Source: Psychrobacter urativorans
Lineage (GTDB): Bacteria; Pseudomonadota; Gammaproteobacteria; Pseudomonadales; Moraxellaceae
Direction of reading: 5' to 3'
Assembly (NCBI RefSeq): GCF_904846695.1
Contig: NZ_CAJHBR010000005.1
Coordinates: 62,001 to 126,000, forward strand
Length of the DNA stretch: 64,000 bases
Shown: piece after piece, positions 1 to 8,370 of the stretch
Layout: each line of letters begins with the position of its first letter
Numbering within the stretch: position 1 is the stretch's first letter
Translations under genes and position numbers: made by a program
The notes under the pieces: generated by a model
What the model saw: only the letters and a program-made list of their open reading frames with translations
The model's database searches: none
Told to the model about the DNA's origin: nothing

Positions 1-122
1 CTGGCTAATAAGCTGGCACTCGCCCCTACTCCTAAGCGACGTAAGAACTGCCGACGACTGAGCTCAGGCTTGAGACTAGTATTTATTAGTGAGACTAGGG
101 ACTTAGAAGTTGTTTGCGGCAT
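1..122 (-). CDS. N-terminus of a Tat-exported protein (partial)
   Basis: A leftward gene starts with ATG at 122 and runs off the window edge, leaving about 40 residues. The peptide has a polar N-region, then SRRQFLRRLGVGASASLLA, which carries the twin-arginine signature S-R-R-x-F-L followed by the start of a small hydrophobic stretch. This is what a Tat signal peptide looks like, so the mature protein should be exported folded, often with a cofactor. A weak AAGG lies about 12 bases before the ATG. Nothing of the mature domain is visible, so no function can be given. It could instead be a short random ORF, but the close fit to the Tat consensus argues against that. Confidence 0.6.
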   Translation of the reverse strand, partial: MPQTTSKSLVSLINTSLKPELSRRQFLRRLGVGASASLLA

Positions 123-257
123 GTTATACAGTTACCTTAAAGCTTAATTATCTTAGATTAGCTATTATAAGAGGCTATCAAAACTTTATTAACCTCCTAT
201 ATGGCTATCTAAGCTTAAAATATTTTGTGTCAATGCGTACAAGCTTAGCTGACCACT

Positions 258-361
258 TTTTATGACGACGTTTCATGAAAAGGTTTTATGACGATATTTT
301 ATGACGATATTTTGTGAAAAGGTTTTATGACGACGTTTCACGAAAAGCTTTTATGAAAAGG
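258..361. repeat. 26-bp imperfect tandem repeat
   Basis: Units begin TTTTATGACGA and end GAAAAGG or a close variant. Full 26-base units lie at 258-283, 297-322 and 323-348, a 13-base partial copy at 284-296 and a truncated last copy at 349-361. Each unit reads roughly TTTTATGACGACGTTTCATG plus AAAAGG. The array sits in the gap between the Tat protein and the DUF1232 gene. I see no coding potential in it; the function is unknown. Confidence 0.8.
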
Positions 362-383
362 TTACATGATGAGCTCGTATAAT

Positions 384-422
384 AACCTTGCTACCTAGAA
401 GGTTACTACCAACAGCAAGGTT
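384..422. repeat. Inverted repeat AACCTTGCT / AGCAAGGTT
   Basis: Two perfect 9-base arms, AACCTTGCT at 384-392 and AGCAAGGTT at 414-422, enclose 21 bases. Related short words (AAGGTTACTACC, AAGGTTGCTACC, GGTAGCTACC) recur over 400-470, so the region is repeat-rich. There is no T-run after it, so it is not an obvious terminator. It may be an operator or a degenerate repeat. Confidence 0.45.
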
Positions 423-525
423 GCTACCAGCGCATAACAAATTGCTAAGTAACTATATTTGGTAGCTACCAACACTCTTGCTATAGTATGCACTCACTAA
501 TAAACCAGAATAAGGAATAATGATA

Positions 526-993
526 ATGACGGACAAAAAGAAGGATGATACTAACCTTAGCAAAAATATGCTATTTAACGATAAAATCAATGCTAAAACT
601 GAAGAGATGCAAAATAGCATAAAAGATGAAAAGTTATTAGATGCTGATCTTGAGTATATTATTGAAGAAGAAGAAAATCTTAAAGAAAAAATAAAAGACA
701 GTAGCCATCTTGAGCGCTTTACTACTGATATCGTTTTGTTTGTCAGCTTAGTCAAAGATTACTATCAAGGTAACTATCGTGACATCCCTTATAAGACCAT
801 CTCAGCGATCGTTTTTGGTTTGATCTATGTGATAAACCCTATTGATATCATTCCAGACTTCATCCCGGTTATTGGCCACATTGATGATGCTCTAGTCATT
901 GCTTTTTGTTTAAAATTAGTCGAAAAAGATCTGCATAAATATCAAGCATGGAAACAAGCACAAAAGCATGAATCAGCCCAAACAGAAGCTTAA
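526..993 (+). CDS. DUF1232 (YkvA-like) small membrane-associated protein
   Basis: A protein of 155 residues. The N-terminal half is charged, lysine- and glutamate-rich and probably coiled. The C-terminal half carries the DUF1232 core with a hydrophobic segment and the signature PIDIIPDFIPVIGHIDD, typical of small YkvA-type proteins with one or two membrane-associated helices. The biochemical role of the family is not established. An ATG at 520 is in frame, but AAGGA at 512-516 is only 3 bases from it and 9 bases from the ATG at 526, so 526 is preferred. The gene stands alone and is followed by a terminator. Confidence 0.85.
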   Translation: MTDKKKDDTNLSKNMLFNDKINAKTEEMQNSIKDEKLLDADLEYIIEEEENLKEKIKDSSHLERFTTDIVLFVSLVKDYYQGNYRDIPYKTISAIVFGLIYVINPIDIIPDFIPVIGHIDDALVIAFCLKLVEKDLHKYQAWKQAQKHESAQTEA

Positions 994-1055
994 TAGATGC
1001 TCTGAGCTGTTGATAGCTTCATAGTAAGTAGAACTATAAAAAGCAGTATCATGTA

Positions 1056-1091
1056 AATGACCAATGCCTAATAGCCTTGGTCATTATTTTT
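1056..1091 (+). terminator. Rho-independent terminator after the DUF1232 gene
   Basis: AATGACCAA at 1056-1064 pairs perfectly with TTGGTCATT at 1077-1085 around a 12-base loop, followed by ATTTTT. It lies 63 bases after the DUF1232 stop. Confidence 0.8.
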
Positions 1092-1155
1092 GCTTAAAAA
1101 TAGTGCTCTTATGCTTTATTGATTACTTACAAGTAGACTGTCTAAAGAGCACGAT

Positions 1156-1470
1156 TTAAAACTTATCATCAGGCACCTCATAACGCGCTTTTTCTGGGTT
1201 TAGACCAAATGAAAACACAAAAGTAGCAACGATGCTGTTGATAATAATAAACAATAAATCTATCTGTAGATGACCCAATATATAACGACCGATTAGCCAT
1301 GAAATAATGAGCATAATAATAAAAAACCCAGCCAAATAACCCAAAATAGTGGGATGCTTTAGATTATAGGGTTGCTCTGGTGCTGGCTGTTTAGCCAATA
1401 CGTGAACCCTGACCGCCCAACCTGCCGCATAAGACAAGCCACCTAAAATGACATAACTTAAAAAATTCAT
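1156..1470 (-). CDS. Small integral membrane protein, unknown function
   Basis: A protein of 104 residues with about three hydrophobic segments: an N-terminal one (FLSYVILGGLSYAAGWAV), a central one (LAGFFIIMLIISWLIG) and a later one (LLFIIINSIVATFVFSFGL). The C-terminus is charged and probably cytoplasmic. I do not recognise a family. The ribosome binding site is weak. Hydrophobic periodicity and a clean stop on the strand facing the DUF1232 gene support a real gene. It is followed on the same strand by nothing before the terminator at 1056. Confidence 0.6.
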   Translation of the reverse strand: MNFLSYVILGGLSYAAGWAVRVHVLAKQPAPEQPYNLKHPTILGYLAGFFIIMLIISWLIGRYILGHLQIDLLFIIINSIVATFVFSFGLNPEKARYEVPDDKF

Positions 1471-1555
1471 AGATTTTGACTCTTGTAGTACTTAATAAAA
1501 TTCTATATCAGCACGCAATATATAAATAATAGCTCAAGCTTGGACAGTCCGGTAA

Positions 1556-2113
1556 TCAAATGCTGTCATTGACATTATCGATGACCAAATTAGCATGCGG
1601 ATTGGCCAAAATATCGGTATTAATTTCATCACACTTCACCCGATAGATAGTATTTGAGCCTTTATAAATATAGGACAAATATTCGCTATCTAATAGCGGA
1701 TCTATATTGGCATATACTGGTTTGACATGAGCCAAGACTAGAACTCGATCAGGACGAGCGATGACGGCATCGACATTATCCGGGTCTATCGAAAAGAATT
1801 TTGGAATTTCGCTGCTTTTGACAATTTCTAAGGGCTCAGGGGTATCCCAGACACGCTTGGCACTAGCTGGCTCTTTCATTTGCATTACCCAAACGCCTTG
1901 CTGTTCACTGACTTTGATTTGCGCCGGTTCATCACTACTTACCGTATAGCAGCCCTCAAATATAGATAGATCTACCGCCGGTTCAACCGCTTTAGTATCT
2001 GCAGCTGTGCTGTTGTTATCGCTACAGCTGGTCAAAAATAGTACACTACAGGCTGTGAGACTAGTCGCCAATATAGTAAGCTTGTTGCCAATAATATCTG
2101 AGCGTAAGGGCAT
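1556..2113 (-). CDS. Putative lipoprotein of unknown function
   Basis: A protein of 185 residues. It starts MPLRSDIIGNK, continues with a hydrophobic signal segment and a lipobox LTSC (residues about 26-29), and then a low-complexity linker, as expected for an outer or inner membrane lipoprotein. The mature domain (FEGCYTVSSDEPAQIKVSEQ onward) is predicted to be beta-rich; I do not recognise it. The reading frame stays open upstream to an ATG at 2263, but the ATG at 2113 has AGGA about 10 bases upstream and puts the signal peptide at the N-terminus, so it is preferred. It is divergent from rnhA-dnaQ. Confidence 0.7.
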   Translation of the reverse strand: MPLRSDIIGNKLTILATSLTACSVLFLTSCSDNNSTAADTKAVEPAVDLSIFEGCYTVSSDEPAQIKVSEQQGVWVMQMKEPASAKRVWDTPEPLEIVKSSEIPKFFSIDPDNVDAVIARPDRVLVLAHVKPVYANIDPLLDSEYLSYIYKGSNTIYRVKCDEINTDILANPHANLVIDNVNDSI

Positions 2114-2332
2114 GGCATCGTTATCCTGCATTAGGGTATTAAAAGCGTTAAAGAAGGCTGTTATTTTAGCAGAAATTCCATCGTTTTCTGTTTTGATATG
2201 TGCTTTATAGTTGATGATTCTATAGTTTAGGGTCAGCGCTATTGGCAAGCTATTTGTTATCATTGACCTTGTTTAATTTGCTACACTATAACCGATTAAA
2301 AATACTTTATAAAACTAGGGCGTGCTGATTTA

Positions 2333-2360
2333 TTGACAATCGAGCCAGACCCTTTTTAAT
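2333..2360 (+). promoter_or_regulatory. Sigma-70-type promoter for rnhA-dnaQ
   Basis: TTGACA at 2333-2338, a 16-base spacer and TTTAAT at 2355-2360 give a good -35/-10 pair about 55 bases before the rnhA-dnaQ start. The rest of the 301-base divergent gap (2114-2414) shows nothing else I can name. Confidence 0.5.
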
Positions 2361-2414
2361 CATTGAATAATCAATAAATAGTTATTAACTCATTAATAAA
2401 CTCAACGAGCTTTT

Positions 2415-4256
2415 ATGTCAGAGAACTTTATGTCAACAGCGTCCACCACTGCCAACCTTGCTATTGACCCTATGGCCGCCAAGCTCAATACTACCGTAGC
2501 TTATACCGACGGTGCTTGTAAGGGTAATCCTGGCGCTGGTGGTTGGGGCGCTCATCTAATATTTAGTGATGGTAGCACTCAAGACTTATATGGCGGTGAG
2601 GCGGATACTACTAATAACCGTATGGAGCTAATGGGCGCTATCCAAGCGCTCAAGCACAGCCCGAATGAGTTCAAGCTAGAGATTTGGACTGACTCAAGCT
2701 ATGTAAAAAACGGTATTACGGAATGGATTGCTAACTGGAAAAAACGGGGCTGGAAAACGGCTAGCAAAAAGCCAGTAGCCAATCAAGATTTATGGCAGCA
2801 GTTGGATGCATTGAATAGTGCGCGTGAGGTCAGTTGGCATTGGGTCAAAGGTCATGCTGGCCATGTCGGTAATGAAAAGGCTGATGAGCTGGCCAATCTT
2901 GGGGTAACCTCAAGCAGCGAGCAAGATACTGATAAGCAAAATACTAATAGTATTGCTAAAAAAAAACTCTCCATAGCTGATAATGGTGCTACGGTTCCTA
3001 CAAAGCAATTTAACCAAAAAGCGCAAGCTTTGGCGAACGAGGACTGGTTAGATTTTGACCCGCTAGGCTTAGATGAATTGGATGACGAAGCAGACGAAGC
3101 AGAAGCAGAAGAAACAAATCACCCATTAGATGAGTCGTTTAGTGCTGAGTCCAGCAATGACTTGGCTTTGCAAGCAAGGGTTGCTGTTAATTCGCCGCAA
3201 CCTGCTTATGAGCACACTATTGATAAGGCATCTATTGATAAGGCAGCTATTGATACTGTAACTATTAATAGTGCAACAACTGATAGTGCTAATACTAATA
3301 ATGCAAAGACAGATCACGCGATAAATAATGTTAAGGCTAAACTCGATGCGCCTGCTGTAAGTATCAGCTCGCCTATCAGCACCCCTACTATGATCACTAA
3401 TACTATGACTACAGATGCTATGGTTACCAACGTTATGACGACAGACAACTTAAGTATAGATAATAAAGATCTAACCGAAGTAACTAAGTTCGATGGCGAT
3501 ACTAGTCGCGCCAATCCGAATTTTCGCCCTTTGTTGCCTAAGCCTATTCATCGTGGTGAGACTAATCGTCAGCTCATTATGGATACCGAAACTACAGGAT
3601 TGGATGCGCTCAAAGGCGATCGGATCATTGAAGTAGGTATTGTAGAGATGATTGGACGTAAATTCACTGGTGAAAAACTGCACGTCTATATCAATCCACA
3701 GCGTGGTATGGATGAAGTGGTAGTGCGTATTCACGGTATATCAGAAGCTTTTTTGAGCGACAAGCCTACCTTTGATCAGGTAGCTCAGCCATTGTATGAC
3801 TTTATGGATGGCGCTGAGATCATCGCCCATAATGCTTCGTTTGACATGAGCTTTTTGACCATGGAATTCGATAGAGTGGGTATGACGGACTTTGCTCAGC
3901 GTGTGCAAGTGACAGACTCACTGTCTATGGCTAAACAGCAGTATCCAGGACAAAAGAACACCCTAGATGCTTTAGTACGGCGCCTAGATGTCGGTAAACA
4001 AGACCGTACTTTTCATGGGGCTTTACTGGATTCGGAGATTTTGGCAGAAGTCTATTTGGCTATGACTGGCGGTCAAGTGACGCTAGGGATAGAGGAAGAC
4101 AGTCAGACGGAAGGCGGCCATACTGCTCATAGTAATTTTGCCAATCTTGCTGCGCTATTAGTAGACTCAGCAGCGGACCGTACTGCCAATGAGGCTTGGT
4201 TCGCTAACTTGGCAGAAAAAAATCCTGAGCTCAAAACTAAAATGACCCAGTGGTAA
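2415..4256 (+). CDS. rnhA-dnaQ: Fused RNase HI / DNA polymerase III epsilon subunit
   Basis: A protein of 613 residues. Residues about 25-165 are RNase HI, which cuts the RNA of RNA-DNA hybrids: acidic residues in [40 protein letters not shown] and the late [16 protein letters not shown]. Residues about 385-560 are the DnaQ 3'-5' proofreading exonuclease: Exo[10 protein letters not shown] (D390, E392), Exo[13 protein letters not shown], and ExoIII H-x4-D in [16 protein letters not shown] at 552-559 lies where E. coli epsilon carries its beta-clamp motif. Between the domains lies a roughly 200-residue linker, acidic then rich in Thr, Asn, Ala and Ile repeats. The two genes are separate neighbours in Pseudomonas and E. 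coli. I recall the fusion from Acinetobacter relatives. Both active sites look intact. Confidence 0.95.
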   Translation: MSENFMSTASTTANLAIDPMAAKLNTTVAYTDGACKGNPGAGGWGAHLIFSDGSTQDLYGGEADTTNNRMELMGAIQALKHSPNEFKLEIWTDSSYVKNGITEWIANWKKRGWKTASKKPVANQDLWQQLDALNSAREVSWHWVKGHAGHVGNEKADELANLGVTSSSEQDTDKQNTNSIAKKKLSIADNGATVPTKQFNQKAQALANEDWLDFDPLGLDELDDEADEAEAEETNHPLDESFSAESSNDLALQARVAVNSPQPAYEHTIDKASIDKAAIDTVTINSATTDSANTNNAKTDHAINNVKAKLDAPAVSISSPISTPTMITNTMTTDAMVTNVMTTDNLSIDNKDLTEVTKFDGDTSRANPNFRPLLPKPIHRGETNRQLIMDTETTGLDALKGDRIIEVGIVEMIGRKFTGEKLHVYINPQRGMDEVVVRIHGISEAFLSDKPTFDQVAQPLYDFMDGAEIIAHNASFDMSFLTMEFDRVGMTDFAQRVQVTDSLSMAKQQYPGQKNTLDALVRRLDVGKQDRTFHGALLDSEILAEVYLAMTGGQVTLGIEEDSQTEGGHTAHSNFANLAALLVDSAADRTANEAWFANLAEKNPELKTKMTQW

Positions 4257-4404
4257 TCAGCTGAGCAGCATTTTTAATAGCGCTGTAAAACCAGTTTTCA
4301 ATACTAAAAATTAATCTCAATTATTGATATTTTATCGCCCAAACTTAGCTACTTGCAGCCTATTACTTACATTTTATAGTTCGCAATTTTACGGAAAAAT
4401 AATT

Positions 4405-6126
4405 ATGAGTCAGACTGAGCAATTAGCTTTGAGTATACCCACACTTAGCATTACTAATTTTAATCTCCCCTCCTTGCACTTACTGCATCAAGAGATTGTC
4501 ATTATTTTAAAAGACACTGAATATCATTTAACTGAATTCAATGATGATAAGCAAAAAGCTGTATTATTATTAGAATCGATTGAAGTATTGAAGCAGTTGT
4601 CTAGCATCTTTGAGCTGATTGCTTTAAAGGATGCGCAATTACTTAGTAGTGCTATAGGCGCAGCTTTGCAGCAGCTCTATTACCACAGTCAGTACAATGA
4701 CAGTAATGATGACCATGACTCAACTGATGCTCCCCTTATTATGGACTTGTCAGAGGCTATTATGACCTTTGATCGTTATATTGAATTTGTGCTTTTGACT
4801 GAGACAGTAGAGCCCAGCTTAGTATTGCCTATTATTAACACGCTCTACAGCCATTGCGGTATAGACCCTGTAGATGAATACTATTTTTCTGCTTTTAGTA
4901 GTAGCAGTGTAGTCATTGCTAACCCTGAGAAAAACTTTGAGCCTTTGAGTAGTCTAAACTTAGATCATAAACTTCTGTGTCATGGCTATCGTAGTGGTTT
5001 GGCAGTAGTGTTGACCAATAAAGACGGTGATCTTAGTGCAATAGATAAGCAAAAATTCGAATCTATGAGCGCTGCTTGTGCGCTGATTGCTACTCATAGT
5101 CAAACCTTGTTTTGGCAAGCTGCTAATGCGCTAGTCACCGATATCGAGGCCATCTTACCTTTAACTATACGCCAAAAGCACACGCTTATTTATTTAGAAC
5201 AGCAGTTTCATAATTATTTACCCATTATCGACAGTCGCTTTGCTGACTTAGTGAGCTTTGCCTGCCAACGTGACCATCAGTCAGCAAAGATGGTAGGTGA
5301 GCAGTACGCTAGCAATAAGCTGGATAGTACTCAGTGCGAGCGAATGAAGGGCTTTTTGTTTGGTCCTAATCGACAAGTCACTGATCCTCTAAATGAGTGG
5401 GTTCAACTGCATATAAATACTATCAAAGAAACAATAGATATTTATTCTCGATGTGATTTTGCTAACTCTGGGCTCAATGACTCTGCCGCTCAAGCCGAGC
5501 AAATAGTTGCTGAGCTTATGCTGTTAGGCTCTACCCTACAATTGATAGGCCTAAATTCAGCAGCTACTACCCTGCGCTGTGCAGCGCAAACGGTAAGTCA
5601 ATGGCAGCGACCGACTCCTGATGACTTCGATTATTTATTGCTAGCCCTTATGAGCGCTGAAAACGCTATTATCACTATGGCTGAGATTCATACGCCAGGT
5701 GAAGTCTATCTACCCCTGAATAATACTGCTATCTCCTTGCATCAGCTCAATAGCGCTTATGAGACAGTGATTAAAGAGTGCCGTAGCGCCCTTGCTAGTA
5801 CCGAAAAACTTATCAATGAGTATTCGCTAGTTCCTGAACAGGATTTACAGCTATTAAAAGCAGTGCCCCCTACTATGAGTCAAGTGGCTGGGGCGCTTAG
5901 CTTTTTACAGTTATCGACTTCAGCGACTATGCTCAAGCAATTGGCAAAATTTTTGACACCCTGCATTGAATCCAATCAGCTGATTAACAGCGATATACTG
6001 GCTTATATTGCTGATGTGCTGGTGTCGGTAGATTATTATTTGGACGGCTCTCAACATAAGCGACCGGTAATAAAGCAGGCGCTGGAAGTGGGTCAACATA
6101 GCTTAAGCAAGCTACTGGCCGCCTAA
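4405..6126 (+). CDS. fimL: FimL-like protein (ChpA N-terminal-like, twitching/surface regulation)
   Basis: A protein of 573 residues, soluble and almost entirely helical. P. aeruginosa FimL is of similar length and resembles the N-terminal, histidine-phosphotransfer-like part of ChpA; it acts with the Pil-Chp system to control type IV pili and cAMP. The N-terminus here (LPSLHLLHQEIVIILKDTEY and following) fits that pattern of repeated helical bundles. Context supports the call: in P. aeruginosa, rnhA, dnaQ, fimL and a nudC gene lie close together, and the same order occurs here. The open frame extends back to 4324, but the ATG at 4405 has a GGA box 9 bases upstream and is preferred. The family call rests partly on synteny. 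Confidence 0.65.
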   Translation: MSQTEQLALSIPTLSITNFNLPSLHLLHQEIVIILKDTEYHLTEFNDDKQKAVLLLESIEVLKQLSSIFELIALKDAQLLSSAIGAALQQLYYHSQYNDSNDDHDSTDAPLIMDLSEAIMTFDRYIEFVLLTETVEPSLVLPIINTLYSHCGIDPVDEYYFSAFSSSSVVIANPEKNFEPLSSLNLDHKLLCHGYRSGLAVVLTNKDGDLSAIDKQKFESMSAACALIATHSQTLFWQAANALVTDIEAILPLTIRQKHTLIYLEQQFHNYLPIIDSRFADLVSFACQRDHQSAKMVGEQYASNKLDSTQCERMKGFLFGPNRQVTDPLNEWVQLHINTIKETIDIYSRCDFANSGLNDSAAQAEQIVAELMLLGSTLQLIGLNSAATTLRCAAQTVSQWQRPTPDDFDYLLLALMSAENAIITMAEIHTPGEVYLPLNNTAISLHQLNSAYETVIKECRSALASTEKLINEYSLVPEQDLQLLKAVPPTMSQVAGALSFLQLSTSATMLKQLAKFLTPCIESNQLINSDILAYIADVLVSVDYYLDGSQHKRPVIKQALEVGQHSLSKLLAA

Positions 6127-6158
6127 TAACTGTGAGTCAATTTTTGGCTAGCTAGTTT

Positions 6159-6252
6159 AAATGCTTAGTTTGAATGTTTAGTGTTAAATGCTTAGTTTAA
6201 GTGCTCAGTCTTAAATGCTTAGTTTGAATGTTTAGTGTCAAATGCTTAGTTT
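6159..6252. repeat. 27-bp tandem repeat, about 3.5 copies
   Basis: Units of exactly 27 bases start AAATGCTTAGTTT at 6159, 6186 and 6213, with a partial copy from 6240. Units 1 and 3 differ only in the last base; unit 2 has several changes. The array lies between the fimL-like stop and the terminator at 6255. Neither strand shows a convincing ORF through it. Confidence 0.9.
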
Positions 6253-6254
6253 TG

Positions 6255-6292
6255 GACGCTCAACGAAAATATTTTCTTTAGGCGTCTTTTTT
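6255..6292 (+). terminator. Terminator after fimL-like gene
   Basis: GACGC at 6255-6259 pairs with GCGTC at 6282-6286, with an inner GAAAAT/ATTTTC stem, then six T residues. The lower stem contains small internal loops, so strength is moderate. It ends the fimL unit before nudC. Confidence 0.6.
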
Positions 6293-6329
6293 AAAAGTTG
6301 TTTTATATAATTTATTTGGATAGCTATTA

Positions 6330-7313
6330 ATGAGTAGTGCATTTGTTTTTGAAGATGAAACTTTGTTATGTCAGCAAACAGTTAGCGGCTGGTCCCCTGT
6401 ACTAGTTGACTTGCCAGCAGTTAGCACTGACCATAAGTCGCAGCCACCTTACCAATTAGGCCGCGTCCAACTACAGATCAGCTTAGCGCCTAGCTATTGG
6501 CAATCAGCTGATTCGACGACGGCTGACTCGATAGTTATGCAGCATGACGCACCAGCGACTAGCGCTATTACTTATTATTATGCACAAAACCATCAACTGG
6601 CTTTACCTAAGATAACCCCGTTATCAAGTGTCGATGCAGGTGCAGATGATGCTAATAAAGATGCTGTGTTAGAAGCTAATGACAGTGCCACAACGGCCTT
6701 TATTCCCTATCGCCAGCTATTAGCTACGTTGTCAGTAGCCCTCGCCGATCAGCTTAGTCAAGCTATACAGTTATTACGCTGGCAAGCCGATACTCAATTC
6801 TGTAGCCGTTGCAGTGCGCCTGTAAAACTAGCCACATCCGGTGAGCGAGCGATGGTATGCTCAGTCTGCCGACTGCGTCAATATCCACGAGTGCAGCCAT
6901 GTGTAATTACGGCTATTACTCGACTTAATCCCGTGACTAATGAGATGCAAGTCTTGCTGGCACATCATCACCGCTATGGGCAAAAGACGCCCTCATTGCA
7001 GTATGGTTTGATTGCTGGCTTTGTTGAAGTTGGTGAGAGCTTAGAGCATGCAGTAGTACGTGAAGTGGCTGAGGAAGTTGGTATTCGGGTGACTGATATT
7101 CGCTATGTGAGTAGCCAGCCTTGGCCGTTTCCATCCAACTTAATGCTAGGCTTTCGAGCCAGTTATGTCAGTGGTGATATCGTGATCCAAGAAGATGAGC
7201 TGTCTCATGCAGAGTTCTTTGATATATCGAACTTGCCGAAGATCCCTTTTAAGGGCAGTATCGCTTATGATTTGATTGCCCAAATTGCGCAAGAGCAAGG
7301 GGTTTGTCTGTAA
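6330..7313 (+). CDS. nudC: NADH pyrophosphatase / NAD-RNA decapping Nudix hydrolase
   Basis: A protein of 327 residues. The family cleaves NADH to NMNH and AMP and removes NAD caps from RNA 5' ends. A variable N-terminal domain (about 1-150) is followed by a zinc ribbon, CSRC and CSVC, near residues 155-180. The Nudix box then reads GFVEVGESLEHAVVREV with EEVG after it, followed by the SQPWPFPSNLM motif that separates NudC from other Nudix enzymes. It starts 38 bases after a terminator, so it is probably transcribed separately from fimL. A nudC gene also follows fimL in Pseudomonas. Confidence 0.93.
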   Translation: MSSAFVFEDETLLCQQTVSGWSPVLVDLPAVSTDHKSQPPYQLGRVQLQISLAPSYWQSADSTTADSIVMQHDAPATSAITYYYAQNHQLALPKITPLSSVDAGADDANKDAVLEANDSATTAFIPYRQLLATLSVALADQLSQAIQLLRWQADTQFCSRCSAPVKLATSGERAMVCSVCRLRQYPRVQPCVITAITRLNPVTNEMQVLLAHHHRYGQKTPSLQYGLIAGFVEVGESLEHAVVREVAEEVGIRVTDIRYVSSQPWPFPSNLMLGFRASYVSGDIVIQEDELSHAEFFDISNLPKIPFKGSIAYDLIAQIAQEQGVCL

Positions 7314-7391
7314 ACCTTGTTGCAAATGACAGTCATGGCGAACAATAGTTTTACCATTAATTTTTATACCAGCTTATAGGCCAGTTATCAA

Positions 7392-8252
7392 ATGTCCAGT
7401 TATACTAGTACTCCTACCAGTAGTCATACGCGCTTAACTAGTCTCCCTATCCTCTTTGATACTTTGACTATTGATACTTTACCAACAGCGACTCAATTAA
7501 AGATAGCGCAGATCGATGCTTGTTTACCCCAGACTCAGTGCGGCTTATGCGAGCATCCTGATGGCTGTCTGCCCTATGCTACTGCTATCGTCACTAACTA
7601 TGAGCCCTATAATAAGTGTGTGCCAGGCGGTCAGCCAGTTACTGATGCTATTGCGCAGATTATTGCTACTGACCATAATCTCGATATTGACAATCTGCTT
7701 AGCGCTGAGCCTTCAAAGTGGCCGATAGAACCGACATCCAAACGCCCTACTGAAGTGCGAGCTATCATTCGTGAGGATGATTGTATTGGCTGTACTAAGT
7801 GTATCCCTGCCTGTCCAGTCGATGCCATCATTGGTACAGGTAAGCATATGCATACTATCTTTACTGACTTATGTACTGGCTGTGAGCTATGTATAGCGCC
7901 TTGCCCAGTAGATTGCATCGACTTAGTAACTATCGAGCGTGAGCTGACTGATGCTGAGCGGACTCAAGAGCAAGATGATTTGCGCCTGCGTTATCACACG
8001 CACCTTCAGCGCGTCACTGAACAGCTAGCTGATAGCAGCAATGCTAGACCCGTAGTCAGTATGGTCGAGGCCAAACTCAACAATGCCGCTAGTCAAACTT
8101 TAGATATCAGTGAGCAGCAAGCCAAAGATACTATTGCGGCAGCTAAGCTACGTAGTAAGATTAAAAAGTTAGAAAAACAGTTAAGCGTGCGTGATAATAC
8201 GGCCAAGCAGCAAGAGCTTATGACTCTAAAAGCAGAGTTGGCGCTTATTTAA
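7392..8252 (+). CDS. rnfB: Orphan RnfB/RsxB-type iron-sulfur protein
   Basis: A protein of 286 residues. An N-terminal Fe-S domain has the cysteine pattern CGLCEHPDGCLPYA with a further Cys downstream. Two ferredoxin motifs follow, CIGCTKCIPACP and CTGCELCIAPCP, each binding a 4Fe-4S cluster. A charged, helical C-terminal tail of about 100 residues follows. Typical RnfB has an N-terminal membrane helix; this one does not, and no rnfACDGE genes are adjacent. In E. coli the rsx operon ends at nth, and here only this subunit is left beside nth. It may be a soluble electron carrier with another partner, possibly reducing the Nth cluster or others; that is inference. Confidence 0.85.
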   Translation: MSSYTSTPTSSHTRLTSLPILFDTLTIDTLPTATQLKIAQIDACLPQTQCGLCEHPDGCLPYATAIVTNYEPYNKCVPGGQPVTDAIAQIIATDHNLDIDNLLSAEPSKWPIEPTSKRPTEVRAIIREDDCIGCTKCIPACPVDAIIGTGKHMHTIFTDLCTGCELCIAPCPVDCIDLVTIERELTDAERTQEQDDLRLRYHTHLQRVTEQLADSSNARPVVSMVEAKLNNAASQTLDISEQQAKDTIAAAKLRSKIKKLEKQLSVRDNTAKQQELMTLKAELALI

Positions 8253-8370
8253 GGCGGCTAAAACTAGCATTGCTGCCCTGACAGTTATTAACAACCCTAG
8301 TCCAATAGCTATCAGCTTTTATAAAATGTTATAAGGTGTTATCAGCCCCTATTACTAGGCATGAATAAAT

